Assembly (NCBI GenBank): GCA_025602905.1
Contig: JAHLKI010000024.1
Coordinates: 248,001-312,000, forward strand
Direction: 5' to 3'
Length of the DNA stretch: 64,000 nt
Source: Phlyctochytrium arcticum
Lineage: Eukaryota > Chytridiomycota > Chytridiomycetes > Chytridiales > Chytridiaceae
Made by a program: the position numbers and the translations under genes. A model generated the notes under the pieces. It saw only the letters and a list, made by a program, of their open reading frames with translations. It searched no databases and was not told where the DNA came from. This document shows positions 1-11,725 of this stretch, piece after piece (positions within the stretch are counted from its first letter, which is position 1; every line of letters starts with the position of its first letter).

Positions 1-548
1 GCCTATTTTTTAGATATAGTCCCCCGAACGACGTGAACGACGTCCAAACAGAAAGTCGCGCAGCAAAGACGCCGCAACAAAAGCGCGTTGCTGCGCACGC
101 CGGCCGTGGCTCCGTGTGTTTCAGGAACGCGAGCCCTAAATCGGCCGCACGGACTGTGCCGCTGAATTGCGGCCCAAGCCAAGCGTGCGGCCGGGTGGCT
201 GGCTTTGCACGAACAACCAAGCAGCGCCAAAAATTGTCAAGCGCTCCAAAACATATACTCGGGCCAACCGGGGACATATCCTCTACCTATTCTGCTATTA
301 ACAACAGCAGCCACAAAGACGACGACGACGACCACCACCACCACGTCCGAGTCTTTCCCATCATAGAGGCCTGCATAGACTATCCCCCGCTAGAAGCTAT
401 AGGACGAGAACCTGTGACTAGATCGTACACCTTTTGGACTTGCATGCATTCGTAGACCTCAACCAAACAACAGCAACGGCAAAGCGTCAAACAGGAAAGT
501 AGCTGGAACCACTTGGCTCGCCTCATCCTCGCCAATAAGCCGTGAGCC
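1..548. other. Upstream region of the chitin synthase gene
   Basis: I see no convincing gene here. A GAC/CAC trinucleotide-rich tract lies at about 318-346. Open frames on both strands are low-complexity and lack family signatures. The stretch presumably holds the chitin synthase promoter and 5' leader; I found no clear TATA box. Confidence 0.4.
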
Positions 549-3221
549 ATGTCGTATAACCAGCAAGGCCCGCCGCGCAACAACAGCAACGCTGCGCGTC
601 CGCCTGCCCCCCGTCATCCCCAACATCCCCAGAACGTTGCTCCTCCTCGCTCCTATACCAATGGCAGCGAAGTCTCTTCCGTTGCCCCGTACCGTGTTGC
701 GCCAATGCCGTCCCCCATGCCCCCGCATATGCAACAACCCCGCGCCTACTCCCCCGGCAGCAACGCCAGCGGATCTCCTCGGGGATATGGAGCACCGGGA
801 GTGCAGTACAATCCACCATCCCCCGCTCCAATGCATCCGCTCAACAACATGCCTCATAGCGCGGTAGACATGAATTACAATGGTGAGTAGAAGAATATCC
901 CCACCCCATTTGCCGTACATCTTACTGACATATCTGATCAATCAGGCTTCCCACCAGGTCCTTCCGGCGGTTATGCTGCTCGCAAGCGTACCGTGCGCAA
1001 GATCCCTCTCACTCCGCAAGGAAACTTGGTCATTGACATCCCAGTCCCGGATCGCGTCCTCCAAAGCGGCAAATTTCGCAGTGGTGAAGAATTTACCCAC
1101 ATGCGGTATACCGCCGTCACATGTGCCGCCGACGATTTTACTTCCAAAGGATACTCTCTTCGCCAACAAGAGTATAACCGCCACACTGAGGTGTTCATTG
1201 TCGTGACCATGTACAACGAAGACGATTTCCTGTTTTGCAAAACCATGACGGCCATCTTCAAAAACATTGCTCATTTGACTTCGCGCTCCCGGTCCAAGAC
1301 TTGGGGCAACGATGGCTGGAAAAAAGTTGTGGTTTGCATTGTCTCCGATGGACGAACCAAAGTGTCACCGCGAGTTCTGGACGTGCTCGGTCTCATGGGA
1401 GTGTATCAGGAAGGAATCATGAAGGATCACGTCAACGACAAGCCAGTGACCGCCCATCTCTTTGAATACACCACTCAAGTTTGTGTCGACCACGACCTCA
1501 AGATCAAGGGTCCCGAAAAAGGCTACGTTCCCGTTCAAATCTTATTCTGTCTGAAGGAAAAGAATGCCAAAAAGATCAACTCGCATCGGTGGTTTTTCAA
1601 CGCTTTTGGTCCCCTGATCCGACCCAACGTCTGCATGTTGATTGATGTTGGAACCAAGGCTCAGGACACTGCTTTATACCATTTGTGGAAGGCTTTTGAT
1701 CGGGATCCATCTGTCGGCGGTGCCTGCGGTGAAATCTACGCCGAGTTGGGAACTGGCTGCTCAAAGCTCATCAATCCCATTGTTGCCGCGCAAAATTTTG
1801 AGTACAAAATGTCAAACATTCTGGACAAACCCCTCGAATCCGTCTTTGGTTACATTTCTGTGCTCCCCGGTGCTTTCTCGGCTTACCGCTACGTCGCTCT
1901 TCAAGGCAAACCGCTCTCTCAGTACTTCAAGGGTGAAACCATGCACGGTGGAGCCGACATTTTTGCCGCCAACATGTACCTCGCTGAAGATCGAATTCTC
2001 TGCTTTGAGTTGGTCACCAAGCGCGATCAGGCATGGTTGCTCAAATACGTCAAGTCCGCCAAGGCTGAAACGGATGTTCCCGATAATGTTCCAGAATTCA
2101 TTTCGCAACGTCGTCGATGGTTGAACGGATCCTTCTTTGCTGGTGTACACGCCTTGACTCACTGGTACTACCTCTGGCGATCTGGCCACGGCATCCTCCG
2201 CAAACTACTGCTCATGATTGAGTTCGCGTACAATTTTATCCTGCTCATCTTCAACTGGTTCGGTCTCTCGTTCTTTTACCTCACCTTTTACTTTCTCGCC
2301 AATGCCCGCGTTGAGCCCAACGACCAAAATTTCAATGCCGACCCATTCCACCCCTACGGAATCTACGTCTTCCAAGCACTCCGTCAAATCTACATCATGG
2401 CTCTCATCATTGTCTTTATTTCATCAATGGGTAACCGACCTCAAGGATCCCGCTGGGTTTACACGGCTTGCATGGTTCTCTTTGCTGGTATCATGGGCAT
2501 CATGTTGTTCTACTGCGGCTGGAACGTCTACCTCACTGTCCCCAAAACCTCGGAAGAATGGCGCAACATTGGCTCGATCATCATGCAACGTCCCGCCCTT
2601 CGCGATATCTCCATCTCCTTGGCCAGTACCTACGGCCTGTACCTCATTGCCTCCCTCATGTACTTTGAGCCCTGGCACATGCTTACCTCGTTCCTCCAGT
2701 ACCTTTTCCTCATGCCCTCCTTCCTCAACATTCTCATGATTTATGCCTTTTCCAACCTCCACGATGTCTCGTGGGGAACCAAAGGTGACAACGGCAGCAA
2801 TGCCACCGATCTGGGTCAAGTCATATCGTCAAAGGGCAAGGACGGAGCTCAAGTCGTGTCTGTCGAGGTCCCCACGGAGCGAAACGACATTAACGCCAAC
2901 TACGACAAATTCCTCGCGTCATTGGGGCAGCCTCGTCCCAAGGGTGACACGAAACGAGACGCCAAAACAAAGCAAGAAGATTACTTCCGTCAGTTCCGAA
3001 CTTCGGTTCTCCTCTGGTGGATGTTTACCAACGCTGCCGTGGTTGTCATCCTAACCAACGACGCCCTCTCCGAACAAATGTTTACCAAACTGGGCATTGA
3101 CGGCAACAACGGACAATTCAACCCCTTCCTCAAATTCACCTTTTACTCAGTCTTGGGTATTAGTGTGATCCGATTCATCGGTTGCACGGCCTACCTCATC
3201 CAACGCATGATCTGCGGTTAA
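549..3221 (+). CDS. Chitin synthase (family 2 glycosyltransferase)
   Basis: Two exons, 549-882 and 946-3221, give 869 aa; the 63-nt intron (GTGAGT...CAG) joins a Pro/Asn-rich N-terminal tail to the catalytic part. The enzyme polymerises UDP-GlcNAc into cell-wall chitin at the plasma membrane. Diagnostic motifs are the EDR acid near residue 460 and QRRRW near residue 499 ([12 protein letters not shown]). Several hydrophobic membrane segments follow in the C-terminal third, as in division-1 chitin synthases (ScCHS1/2-like, class I-III). Length is normal for that group. The start at 549 is the first ATG of the open first exon; without the intron the catalytic frame has no upstream ATG. There is no myosin head, so it is not class V/VII. 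The exact class cannot be assigned by eye. Confidence 0.95.
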
Positions 3222-3800
3222 ACCACCCAACATCACCTCGCGGGCTCGAGTTTGAAAAGGACGGATACAGTTTAGCTTCTTTGCGCCCTCGTTTTGATTT
3301 CGCATATCGTGTATCATCATCAGCACACACACACACACTCAATGCAACATATTCCCCAAACATTTTCTGTTTTTTTTGCATAGATCTTGCTTTTGTTTTT
3401 TGTTTAGTACATTCACCCCCTTCTCGCTTTGTATATCACCCGAACCGATTTTTTTGACATTTATTCTTCGTCTTTCGTTGTTATTAAATGGATCGTCTCT
3501 TTCAATATTTTTGGCATCTTCGTCCTGTTGTTGTCCGCGATCGGAATCTTCCGGCTAACGTATTCCGGGAATACCCGCTCAGGATTTCCCACGGCTAGCA
3601 TCTTAAATCCCGACCGACGAACACCGCATTTTTTTCGTGATAAAATCGGGCAGGTGAGTTTTCTTATGCACCTTCATAAAAGGAATACTGGCTGATTTCA
3701 GGTACTTGCCCTGGTAGTTCAACAGGCAAAATAACCCCGTATACGGGTCTACATTGACACCTACATTCATTACAGAAAGCACGATCTTCAAGAGTCTTGC
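3222..3800. other. 3' region of chitin synthase and spacer
   Basis: AT-rich, pyrimidine-rich 3' flank with a short (CA)n tract near 3326-3340 and AATAAA-like sequences. I see no gene. The last 100 bases resemble the sequence upstream of the two later copies of the tandem family (a tacagaaagc motif about 30-60 bases before each ATG), so the duplicated unit includes promoter sequence. Confidence 0.4.
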
Positions 3801-3801
3801 G

Positions 3802-4625
3802 ATGACAGAAGTTATAGGCGTAAACATCCGGTCTCTCAGCAGCAGTCCCGAACTAGTTTCTCTTATAATTTCATACCTCACAGAAGGCGGTATATGGAGC
3901 GTAGACGTTGCCCAGTACGTAGCATTGCGACGAGGAACCGATACAGTTTGGGCACACGACAGCCCGAAATGATGAAAGAGCGGCTCCAGGAAGCGCAGGC
4001 AGTTCTGGCTCTCAAATAACCCGGATACATTTTTCAATCTCCACCCACTGAGGATTATATTGTCAGAAGAGGATAAGCGACTGTTAATAATCCTTGTTTC
4101 ACGAGCAGACTCAGTACTAGCCATTTTGCACACAGAAGTCGGTACTTGCAGTACCACTGCGACGTACACCTTTTTTCGCACCTTTTCTGGAACCACTGCC
4201 AAAAGCTGGAATTACGTGAGACGCGACAACAGAAACGGCCCACTCACTGGTTGAAAGATGATGTGACTGTCGTTGGACAACCAGTCTTGGACGAATGTCG
4301 GATCACTTTCTCTCGTTTTAACGACCCTTGTTCCACATTCATTGTTGCATCGGCGCATCTGATGAGGTTGCACCAGGTCTATCAAATTTGGATAGATGTG
4401 GACGTCTTCCGCGACTCCAACAGCGAGTTTATGAGCCATAAGCACTATGAATATGCTCTGGTTTTGATCAAAACGGACGCAGAGGACTGGTATATCAAAG
4501 TTTCGTTTTTGGTGTTCCGGAGAGTTCTTTAGGATCCTCAAAGCTACCACAAGCGCGGAACTGGACACTGTATAGACGTAAAGGGGATAAATCGAAGGAA
4601 GTCGAAAACATTTCCGCTTTGTAGG
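3802..4625 (+). pseudogene. Decayed first copy of the three-member tandem gene family
   Basis: The N-terminal 50 codons from the ATG at 3802 match the copies at 5331 and 7374 closely (MTxVxGVNIRSLSSSPELVS). The frame is then lost near 3950, where the shared WAHETAR segment reads WAHDSPK and stops. Matching sequence resumes in other frames at about 3970-4140 and 4146-4532, with further stops, and ends near the shared downstream motif ggatcgtagtg at about 4624. This is a clear pseudogene by comparison with its neighbours. Function is unknown, as for the intact copies. Confidence 0.75.
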
Positions 4626-5330
4626 ATCGTAGTGTCTGGTGAAATGATGAGCATTTAATCCTGTCAGCCAACGAAGTACGGGCCGCAATTCTTATTTAAT
4701 CTGACTCTCGCATCGTACCATATTGCTAGTTTAATGGAGTTCAATAACTTTGGGCAAGCTACACAAATCGTTACATTTTCGAACTCGTAATTACCTCTGT
4801 AAATCTATGCATCCAAATATATACGAACGTGTGACAGCACAGACACTTCATGACTGGCCGTGTACTCGTAATGATACCGCCAATGTCCGATGTATGGCGT
4901 AGATATGGCGCACATATGATTGAACCCGGCAATATATTTCACTTACATCTTCAATATTCAGGCAGCTCTGACCACCCCGATCCATGGAGTACCCGTTCCC
5001 ACCCTGTCTTTAATTCAAGCGGAACTCACCGGAGCTTTTTGTTTCCCGAGAACACCCGGCGACGCTGTCAAAAAAGTTGAGAAAAACACGACAACGAATT
5101 ACAACGAGTTGACAACGAAGGCGTCAAAATATTCCCAAGATAAGTTGACGAACTTTCCACTTCCCTAGCGTCGCCGCAAAAGCGGCCATCATTAGGAGAA
5201 GTTCCTAGCGTCGCCACCAAAAGGAACATCAGGAGAATGGCCATTTGATCAGTTTCTTGCCTGTACCAGTACCGGCAGTCAGTACAGAAAGCACCGTCCG
5301 GGGCCCGAGGCTGTCTTCAAGGAACCTACG

Positions 5331-6191
5331 ATGACAGATGTGATAGGCATGAACATTCGGTCCCTCAGCAACAGTCCCGAAATAGTGTCTCTTATCATCG
5401 CATACCTCGCAGAAGACATAATGTGGAACGTGGACATTTCCCAATATGTAGTGTTGCGACTCGCAATCGACACCGTTTGGGCACATGAGACAGCCCGAAT
5501 AATGAGAGAGCGGCTGCAGGAAACACAGGCAGTTTTGGCTCTCAATCATCCCGCATACATCTTTCAATATCGACCCTACTCCAAGTATTCTGTTCCCATC
5601 AACGGAGCAATGATAATCAATAATCCTTGCTTCATGCGCAGACTCCAGACGACCCATTTTGCCGACTGGGCTCGGTACATGGACATCAAGTTCGTCCGCG
5701 GACACCTTTTCTCGCGTCTTTTTTGGAATCATTGCCGGAAGCTTGAATCACGGACTGATTCTGGAAAGGAACCTCAGGAACGAAACATTCGCTGGTTGAA
5801 AGATAATATGTTCGTGATTGGACAAACGGTCTTGGACGATTGTCAAATCGCTTTCAACGGTGATGAAGACCCTTGTTCCGTGTTCATACCGGATAGATGT
5901 TCGTACATTAATGTCCAGCAAGGGTATCAAATTTGTAAAAATGTGGACGTCTGCAGCCAGGACTGCGGCGACTTTTTGGCCCGGAATCACTACGAATATG
6001 CTCTGGTTTTAATCGACACCTACGCTCGGGACGCAGCCGCTCAGGCCAAACTGGTAAATCAAAGTCTCGTTTTCGGTGTTCAGGATACTCCTTTTGTTGA
6101 GGAAGACGGGCTACCACAAGTGCAGAAATGGACTCTGTTTAGACATACAGGGGATAAATCGAAGCAAATCGAATACATTTACGCTTTTTAG
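5331..6191 (+). CDS. Uncharacterised protein, tandem family copy 2 (286 aa)
   Basis: Intact single-exon frame of 286 aa. I do not recognise the family. It is paralogous to the 281-aa copy at 7374 along its whole length. The N-terminal third is best conserved: SPEIVSLIIAYL, a VWAHETAR block, then RLQETQAVLALN. The middle holds a conserved NNPCF...RLQTTHFA block, and the end an HYEYALVLI-type block followed by a LFFG/LVFG segment. There is no signal peptide or membrane segment. The N-terminal SPELVSLIISYL shape is faintly F-box-like, but I would not assign it. Promoter-proximal sequence is shared with the other copies. Confidence 0.6.
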   Translation: MTDVIGMNIRSLSNSPEIVSLIIAYLAEDIMWNVDISQYVVLRLAIDTVWAHETARIMRERLQETQAVLALNHPAYIFQYRPYSKYSVPINGAMIINNPCFMRRLQTTHFADWARYMDIKFVRGHLFSRLFWNHCRKLESRTDSGKEPQERNIRWLKDNMFVIGQTVLDDCQIAFNGDEDPCSVFIPDRCSYINVQQGYQICKNVDVCSQDCGDFLARNHYEYALVLIDTYARDAAAQAKLVNQSLVFGVQDTPFVEEDGLPQVQKWTLFRHTGDKSKQIEYIYAF

Positions 6192-7373
6192 GATCGTAGT
6201 GTCTGGTGAAGTGATGAGCAATTAATCCTATTAGCCAATTGCACCAGGGGCAGCGAATCTTGTTTAGTCTCATTCTCACCCCAGGGCATAGTGCTAACTA
6301 ATGGACTACCAATAACCTTGGGCATGCTACCCACATCGTTACGTTTGCGCATTCGTAAATATATCTGTGAATATACTTCCTACGCCCAAATATCCATGAA
6401 GTGGTGACCGCACATACAATTTATATGTACTTGAAATGATGTCGCCGCTGCGCGTAGGCATGGCGCACGCATGATTGAATACGGCTACATATCCCACCTA
6501 CACTATACAATACTCACGCAACTCCGAGCACCCGTTCGCACCCTTTCACCGGGAAAAGTTATCCACGCTCAAATCTATAGCGATTGCTTCCGAAGAGGAA
6601 AAAAATGATCGAAGAACGGGAAGGTAGATTAGGAATACGGATATTCACCTCCTGTTAGACTTTTTGAAAGATGTCCTCAAGAGAGGAAGGATCTGTTTTC
6701 GCACCCGTGCCTTATGTCAAATATTAGAGAGGACCGCAGTGAAATGTCCCCCATTACCAAGTTATTGTAGTTGCGAGGCTCGCCGAGTATCTATGCAATC
6801 AAGTTCTTATACGTTGTGGTGCCAAGTAACAGTATTCGGGACAGTACGTAGGCCAATTACCCTCATTCCAAAAACATATTCGAGTATGTGTGCGTTTGGA
6901 CTTTCAAAAGATCTGGACGGTGACATGCAATAACGATTTCATTTTAAGTGTAGAGTGGAGCTGATTACTTCAAAGAGTAGGTTGCTAATGTCTAGTACAG
7001 CAACATTGGACAAATTCAGGTTATATAGTATTCTTGGATTCAGACTACAAAAAAATGCATGGCACGAGATAAAAACGCTCCAGTTTCTGTCGTCCGAGTT
7101 AACATCTCGGTGATTTTGTTTCAAAGTCTTTCCAAGTTTCTGGAGTTTCTCCTATTGAGCGTTCTTGCGAATGCTTACGTATCCCGAGAACACCCGGCGA
7201 CGCTTCATTTGACGCGTCAAAACATGCTCAAAATAAGTTCAGGCCGCAAAGACAATCGTAATTAGGAGGGTGTCTATTTGATTAGTTACTAGTCTACAGT
7301 ACATAGAAGCACCAGCAGTCCGTACAGAAAGCTGCGGTTCGGGGTCAGAAGCTGTCGTCAAGAGGCTTACACG
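6192..7373. other. Spacer between tandem copies 2 and 3
   Basis: No supported gene. The first 60 bases repeat the 3' flank of the decayed copy (ggatcgtagtgtctggtgaa at 4624 and again at about 6191). Around 7180 a gagaacacccggcgacgct string matches about 5050 upstream of copy 2. The spacer is therefore part of the tandem duplication unit, with extra sequence in this copy. Confidence 0.5.
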
Positions 7374-8219
7374 ATGACAGACGTTATGGGCGTGAATATC
7401 CGGTCTCTCAGCAGCAGTCCCGAATTGGTATCTCTGATCATTTCATACCTCACAGAAGGCGTTATATGGAGCGTAGACATTGCGCAGTATGTAGCATTGC
7501 GACGAGGCATCGATATAGTTTGGGCACATGAGACAGCCCGAAGAATGGAAGAGCGGCTGCAGGAAGCGCAGGCAGTGTTAGCCCTTAATCAACCCGGATA
7601 CATTTTCCAATCTCTACCCACTGCGGATTATCATCATATTCTCATAAGAGGATCAGCGACTGTCAATAATCCTTGTTTCACGAGCAGACTGCAGACTACC
7701 CATTTCGCACATTGGAGTCGTTACTTGAGCGACCACTTTTGTGGAGACGTGGTCTCGCATCTGTTTTGGACCCACTGCCAAACGCTAGAAAGAAATCGGT
7801 CTAGAAAGAAACAACCTAAACGACCCTCTCAATGGTTGGGCAACAAAACGGTTGTGATTGGGCAATCCGTCTTGGACGAATGTCGAATCACTTTCTCTGG
7901 TGCTGACGACCCAAGGTCCGTGTTTGCACTCTGCTCGCATGATCAGTTGCAACAAACGTTCCAGATCTGGAAAGATGTGGAAGTCTATCAACAGGATCAG
8001 GAAATGGAAGATTACGAATATGCTCTGATTCTCACAAAAACGGATAAAAATGAATATGTCAAACTTGCAAATGAAGCCCTTTTTTTTGGTCTTCGCAAGG
8101 ATATGATTCCAAGCTCAGTACCACCGCAAGCGCATGTTTGGACTCTGTGCACCCGGAAAGGGCCGAAATCGGAAGCGGCCGTTTTCTATTACCCCGAGGA
8201 GGACCGATATTGGGCTTGA
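7374..8219 (+). CDS. Uncharacterised protein, tandem family copy 3 (281 aa)
   Basis: Intact single-exon frame of 281 aa, paralogous to the gene at 5331. Its N-terminal region is closer to that of the decayed copy at 3802 (both have SLSSSPELVSLIISYLTEG and YVALRRG) than to copy 2, so copies 1 and 3 may share the more recent ancestor. The family is unrecognised. Divergence from copy 2 is spread evenly, with small indels in basic linkers near residues 140-155. Sequence about 60 bases upstream matches the corresponding region of copy 2. The intervening 6192-7373 carries no other supported gene. Confidence 0.6.
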   Translation: MTDVMGVNIRSLSSSPELVSLIISYLTEGVIWSVDIAQYVALRRGIDIVWAHETARRMEERLQEAQAVLALNQPGYIFQSLPTADYHHILIRGSATVNNPCFTSRLQTTHFAHWSRYLSDHFCGDVVSHLFWTHCQTLERNRSRKKQPKRPSQWLGNKTVVIGQSVLDECRITFSGADDPRSVFALCSHDQLQQTFQIWKDVEVYQQDQEMEDYEYALILTKTDKNEYVKLANEALFFGLRKDMIPSSVPPQAHVWTLCTRKGPKSEAAVFYYPEEDRYWA

Positions 8220-8485
8220 ATCAATCAGCAAGTCATATTGGGGGCCACAAGTCTCAGCTGAAACGTTAACTGAGTTGTATTTTCTTGAGATACAAAGTTG
8301 CTTTGGGGGAAACATATATCCATAAATTTCATTCATTCATTCATTCAAATCATAAGCATATCGTATCACCAGAGTTTTCCCGAGTTTCACCGGGAATGTC
8401 ACACTCTATGGATGAATGGGATGTCAGATGTCAACCCTTCCAATGCTTGCCCTTAGAAAACTGTGCCCCAAAATCAAACCGGGGC

Positions 8486-8493
8486 TATAAAAG
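8486..8493 (+). promoter_or_regulatory. TATA box upstream of the transposase relic
   Basis: TATAAAAG in a GC-rich setting (ggggcTATAAAAGgaag), about 50-60 bases before the first transposase-related coding sequence. It matches the consensus well and its spacing fits a pol II promoter. Confidence 0.5.
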
Positions 8494-8543
8494 GAAGTGG
8501 GAATTTCGCTCCAACAATTCCCCATCTCAATCTCATCGCAATC

Positions 8544-11500
8544 AGATGCGACTTGTTGACTCGGACAGGCGACTCTGCCGACTTCACCAACCATACCGCC
8601 AAAGGCCAGCACCTGCGGTTTTGCGCGGTTTGCAAATTCTGCCCGCAATTTCCACTGACCTGTCAGTCGTCGGCTGCTCGTCGCAATCGCCGGAACCGTA
8701 GGGTTGCGATATTTACCGGGGAACAGTCCTTAGGTTGTGGAATTATTGCAGGATATTCTGGTGAGTAGGAGTGATCAATATAAAATTGCGCCCCTATCTA
8801 ATCGTACCCAGTCAATATCCTTGGCGAAACGTTCAAGATGGTGGCTCCTGGTCTGGGGAGCCCATCGCCCGTCACCGGCGTCACCCGACTAGAGGTGGCT
8901 GGGCACATCCAGCGACTGGTGCAGCAAATTGAGCACAACCGATTCCGACATGTCAGCATCCCCACCGCAATGCCCCATCGCATCTCACCCCACTAGATGT
9001 GGCCGGGCGTATCCGGCGAGGCACGGAGAGACTGACGGGATAGAGGCCAGCGTAATTCAAAGTCTAAAGGTGGAAATTGCCGATCTGCGACGAGAGAACG
9101 AAGATCTACAGATTTACAATCAAACTCTACAAGTGCAACTTGACACCCGCACTACCGAGTTGGAGTCTCTGAAGGAGGTATACGCAACTTTCATCTCGAA
9201 CACCGATCTCTTCAAAAAATCGGGCGACTCCAAGAGAGCTGCCGACAAAGCATACCTCTTGCTTAAATGGCAAGAATTGGCCGTGAGTAGGAAAGATCAG
9301 TGAGATGATGCGGTCCTATCCAACTGTATCGTACCCAGGGTTTTTTCTTCTTTTTTTGGGTATGCTGGCGGCCGTAGCGGCATCCGTCATGATAGCCCCC
9401 AGCCCGGTCCAGGCTAGGCCGGGCTTACCCGGAATGCTAAGTGTCGGTTTCGGGGCGTTCTTGGCCTACATTCACTCCATCGGTGGGGCCACGGTGGAGA
9501 CCAGGGCGAGCTACGCGACCCTCACAACACCTGCCCAGTCTTCAACATCACCACCACCAAGAACAAGAACAAGAACAAGCAATGTCATCACCCGCCCCCC
9601 ACCCCCCGCCCCCCACTTGCCCCTGATACTTCAATCGATTTGGCCGGGCCGTCTACGCATCGATTTCCGACGCCCGCCGTGTCATCGCCTGCTGTCCCTT
9701 TTTCTCCCCAACGAGTATCATCGCTTGACCAAGCTGAAGTTTGGCCTACTCCAAGAAATGCCGCAATAAGCCCCGAATGGGGCTCCTTGAGAAATTCTCT
9801 GTCGAACAAATGAAACTACAACGAAAGGACATGCTCCATCGACACGAATTGGAAGTAGAAGGTGCCAACGAGGCCCGGGTTGCGAAGGGACAAGCGAATT
9901 GGCGCGAGTTTCACAAACTCCAGGGAAGCCTTTCAAATCTACTTCCCCCTCAAAAGAAGTGGAGATCAGAGCAGAGCGCCCGCATTGAACGATTTAGATG
10001 TAACCCGCCGTCTGATCAATGCCGAAATCCGACGTAGAGATCCATGGGGGACGGCCGTAATGGGGGTTATGGCAGAAATGTACAAACAATCAAAGATCCG
10101 CGATGTGGAAGACGGTGTTTACCTCCGTAGAGTGGGTGAGTACCTCGTGCAACAGTAGTACTTTGTGCCAAGCCGAATCTGATGATGGCCCTTGCTAGAG
10201 TTTACGGCTGCCGGCAAGACCATCATTGTTTGTGGTTTGCAGAGGCAAATCGAGGGTTTGCTAGTTATGAATCAATTACAAATGGATATGACGTACAAAG
10301 GTATTGTCGGGAGAGTTCAATGAATGGGAGCTAGCCTTTATGGGGCGTGGAGGTAGCCACCGGGCATCAGGTAAGAGTTTGTTGTTCGTGGTATGGCGTA
10401 GCTCCCCTACTGACGCTGCATCATCTAGTCCTTGCGGGTATCAGAATCTATACCGATGGCGCCGACGCACAAGTATATTGCCAGATTTTTGAGCTTGTTA
10501 ATGCTGTCTGCGAATCGGAAGCCGGCAGAGGCCTCAAATTTCGGCACATTCACACAAATGAAACCAAGGTCATTGATGTGATTATTGGTGATTTGGACCA
10601 AGGGCAGGCGAAAGGCCTTGGTCTCTTTTTAGCTAAAATGACGGCAAACACAACGGGCATGACGTGGCAGGATCACCTATTACACGTTTTCAAGTCTTGT
10701 CAAGTCCACTTTTTTCGGTATGTCGCACACATTTGCTAACCTCTGTATTTGCCACTGATTTATACACTAGAAATGTGGAAACAAATGCAGCCGGGAAAGC
10801 GCGTTCGTCGCTCCGGACTTTCATGAAGGCTATCACGTCCTTTGATGACCCAGCAAGTTTAGATGCCATTTTTGGTCATATTTTGTCGGCGGGTCGGCTG
10901 GTAAACCGCGACCTTGAAGCGTGGACGGTATATTACAAGCAGCCCCACGTCATTGGATCACTGAACGCGGCATGCTCACAGATCCCGCGGGATGTCTGGA
11001 GAAACACGAGGTTTGTATATCTGCCATCGTTTTTAAGCTGTTGGCTGTCCTCACCTGCGTCTAGTGACTCTTCAAACCGAATCGAATCGTTGCATGCGGA
11101 CCAGAATAGGGATATGGTCAATACATCCCTTCTGAACTGCATTCGTGCCAGGCACGACTACGACAGAAGAAGATGGCTGCAGGTACAGATAGGGGCTGAG
11201 ACAGGAGTTGAGTACAAGAGGACCAAGAGCGCGGTTCAGCTCGAGAAAGACGCTTTGGCTAACCGTCGTCGCCGGGAGGCACGCGCTGCTGCCAAGCAGG
11301 CCTCTACGTCCTCTACTTCTACTGACGCCGGAGACGATGGTCCACCGATTGCCAGCGGGAGTACAGTTGGTGCAGCCCCGCCCCGCGCTGCCCGTAGAGG
11401 GAGAAAGCCAGCCGCTGCAACCTCGACTGCCACTACCCCATTGCCTGCCCAGCCGAGCACCGCTGAGAGTGCTGAGGTTGCCGCCATCACACAGGCGAAT

Positions 11501-11725
11501 GTCATTTTTGCCGCAAAGATCGCTGCCATGGTCGAACGCAACAGGCTCCTCCAGCTAGAAAAGGATTTACAGGCCCAGTTTGAGCGGCTGCAAGGCACCC
11601 CGGCACAGGACCCCCCGGCACAGGACCCCCCGGCACAGGACCCCCCGGCACAGGACCCCCCGGCACAGGACCCCCCGGCACAGGACCCCCCGGCGCAAGG
11701 CACCCCGGCACAAGGAACCATTTGA
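8544..11725 (+). pseudogene. Intron-rich MULE-like DDE transposase, probably inactive
   Basis: Conserved pieces in order: a leucine-heptad coiled coil (about 9045-9280); a segment ending MDMTYK with the first catalytic Asp (about 10285); IIGDLDQGQAKGLG with the second Asp (about 10580); a C-x2-H block KSCQVHFFRN (about 10695); and SNRIESLHADQNRD with the catalytic Glu (about 11075). Asp-Asp-(CxxH)-Glu order is typical of Mutator-like transposases. Clear introns lie at 8761-8811, about 9283-9338, about 10136-10198, about 10371-10429, 10718-10770 and 11011-11064. Frame is lost just after MDMTYK, near 10290: one extra G separates it from the expected GEFNEWE block. The frame near 8996 is also uncertain. 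The C-terminus is Ala/Arg-rich and ends in a PAQDP repeat. No terminal inverted repeats were found. Family assignment is by motif order. Confidence 0.6.
11596..11711 (+). repeat. 15-bp coding minisatellite (PAQDP repeat)
   Basis: About seven tandem copies of a 15-bp unit (ccggcacaggacccc), the outermost slightly degenerate. It encodes PAQDP/PAQGT repeats at the C-terminus of the transposase-like ORF. Near identity between copies indicates recent slippage or expansion. Confidence 0.9.

Noticed and set aside
8424..8701. ATG-initiated ORF at about 8547 as the transposase start
   Set aside because: That frame stops at 8700 and does not lead into the spliced downstream frame. The neighbouring frame does but lacks an ATG, so the start was left open.
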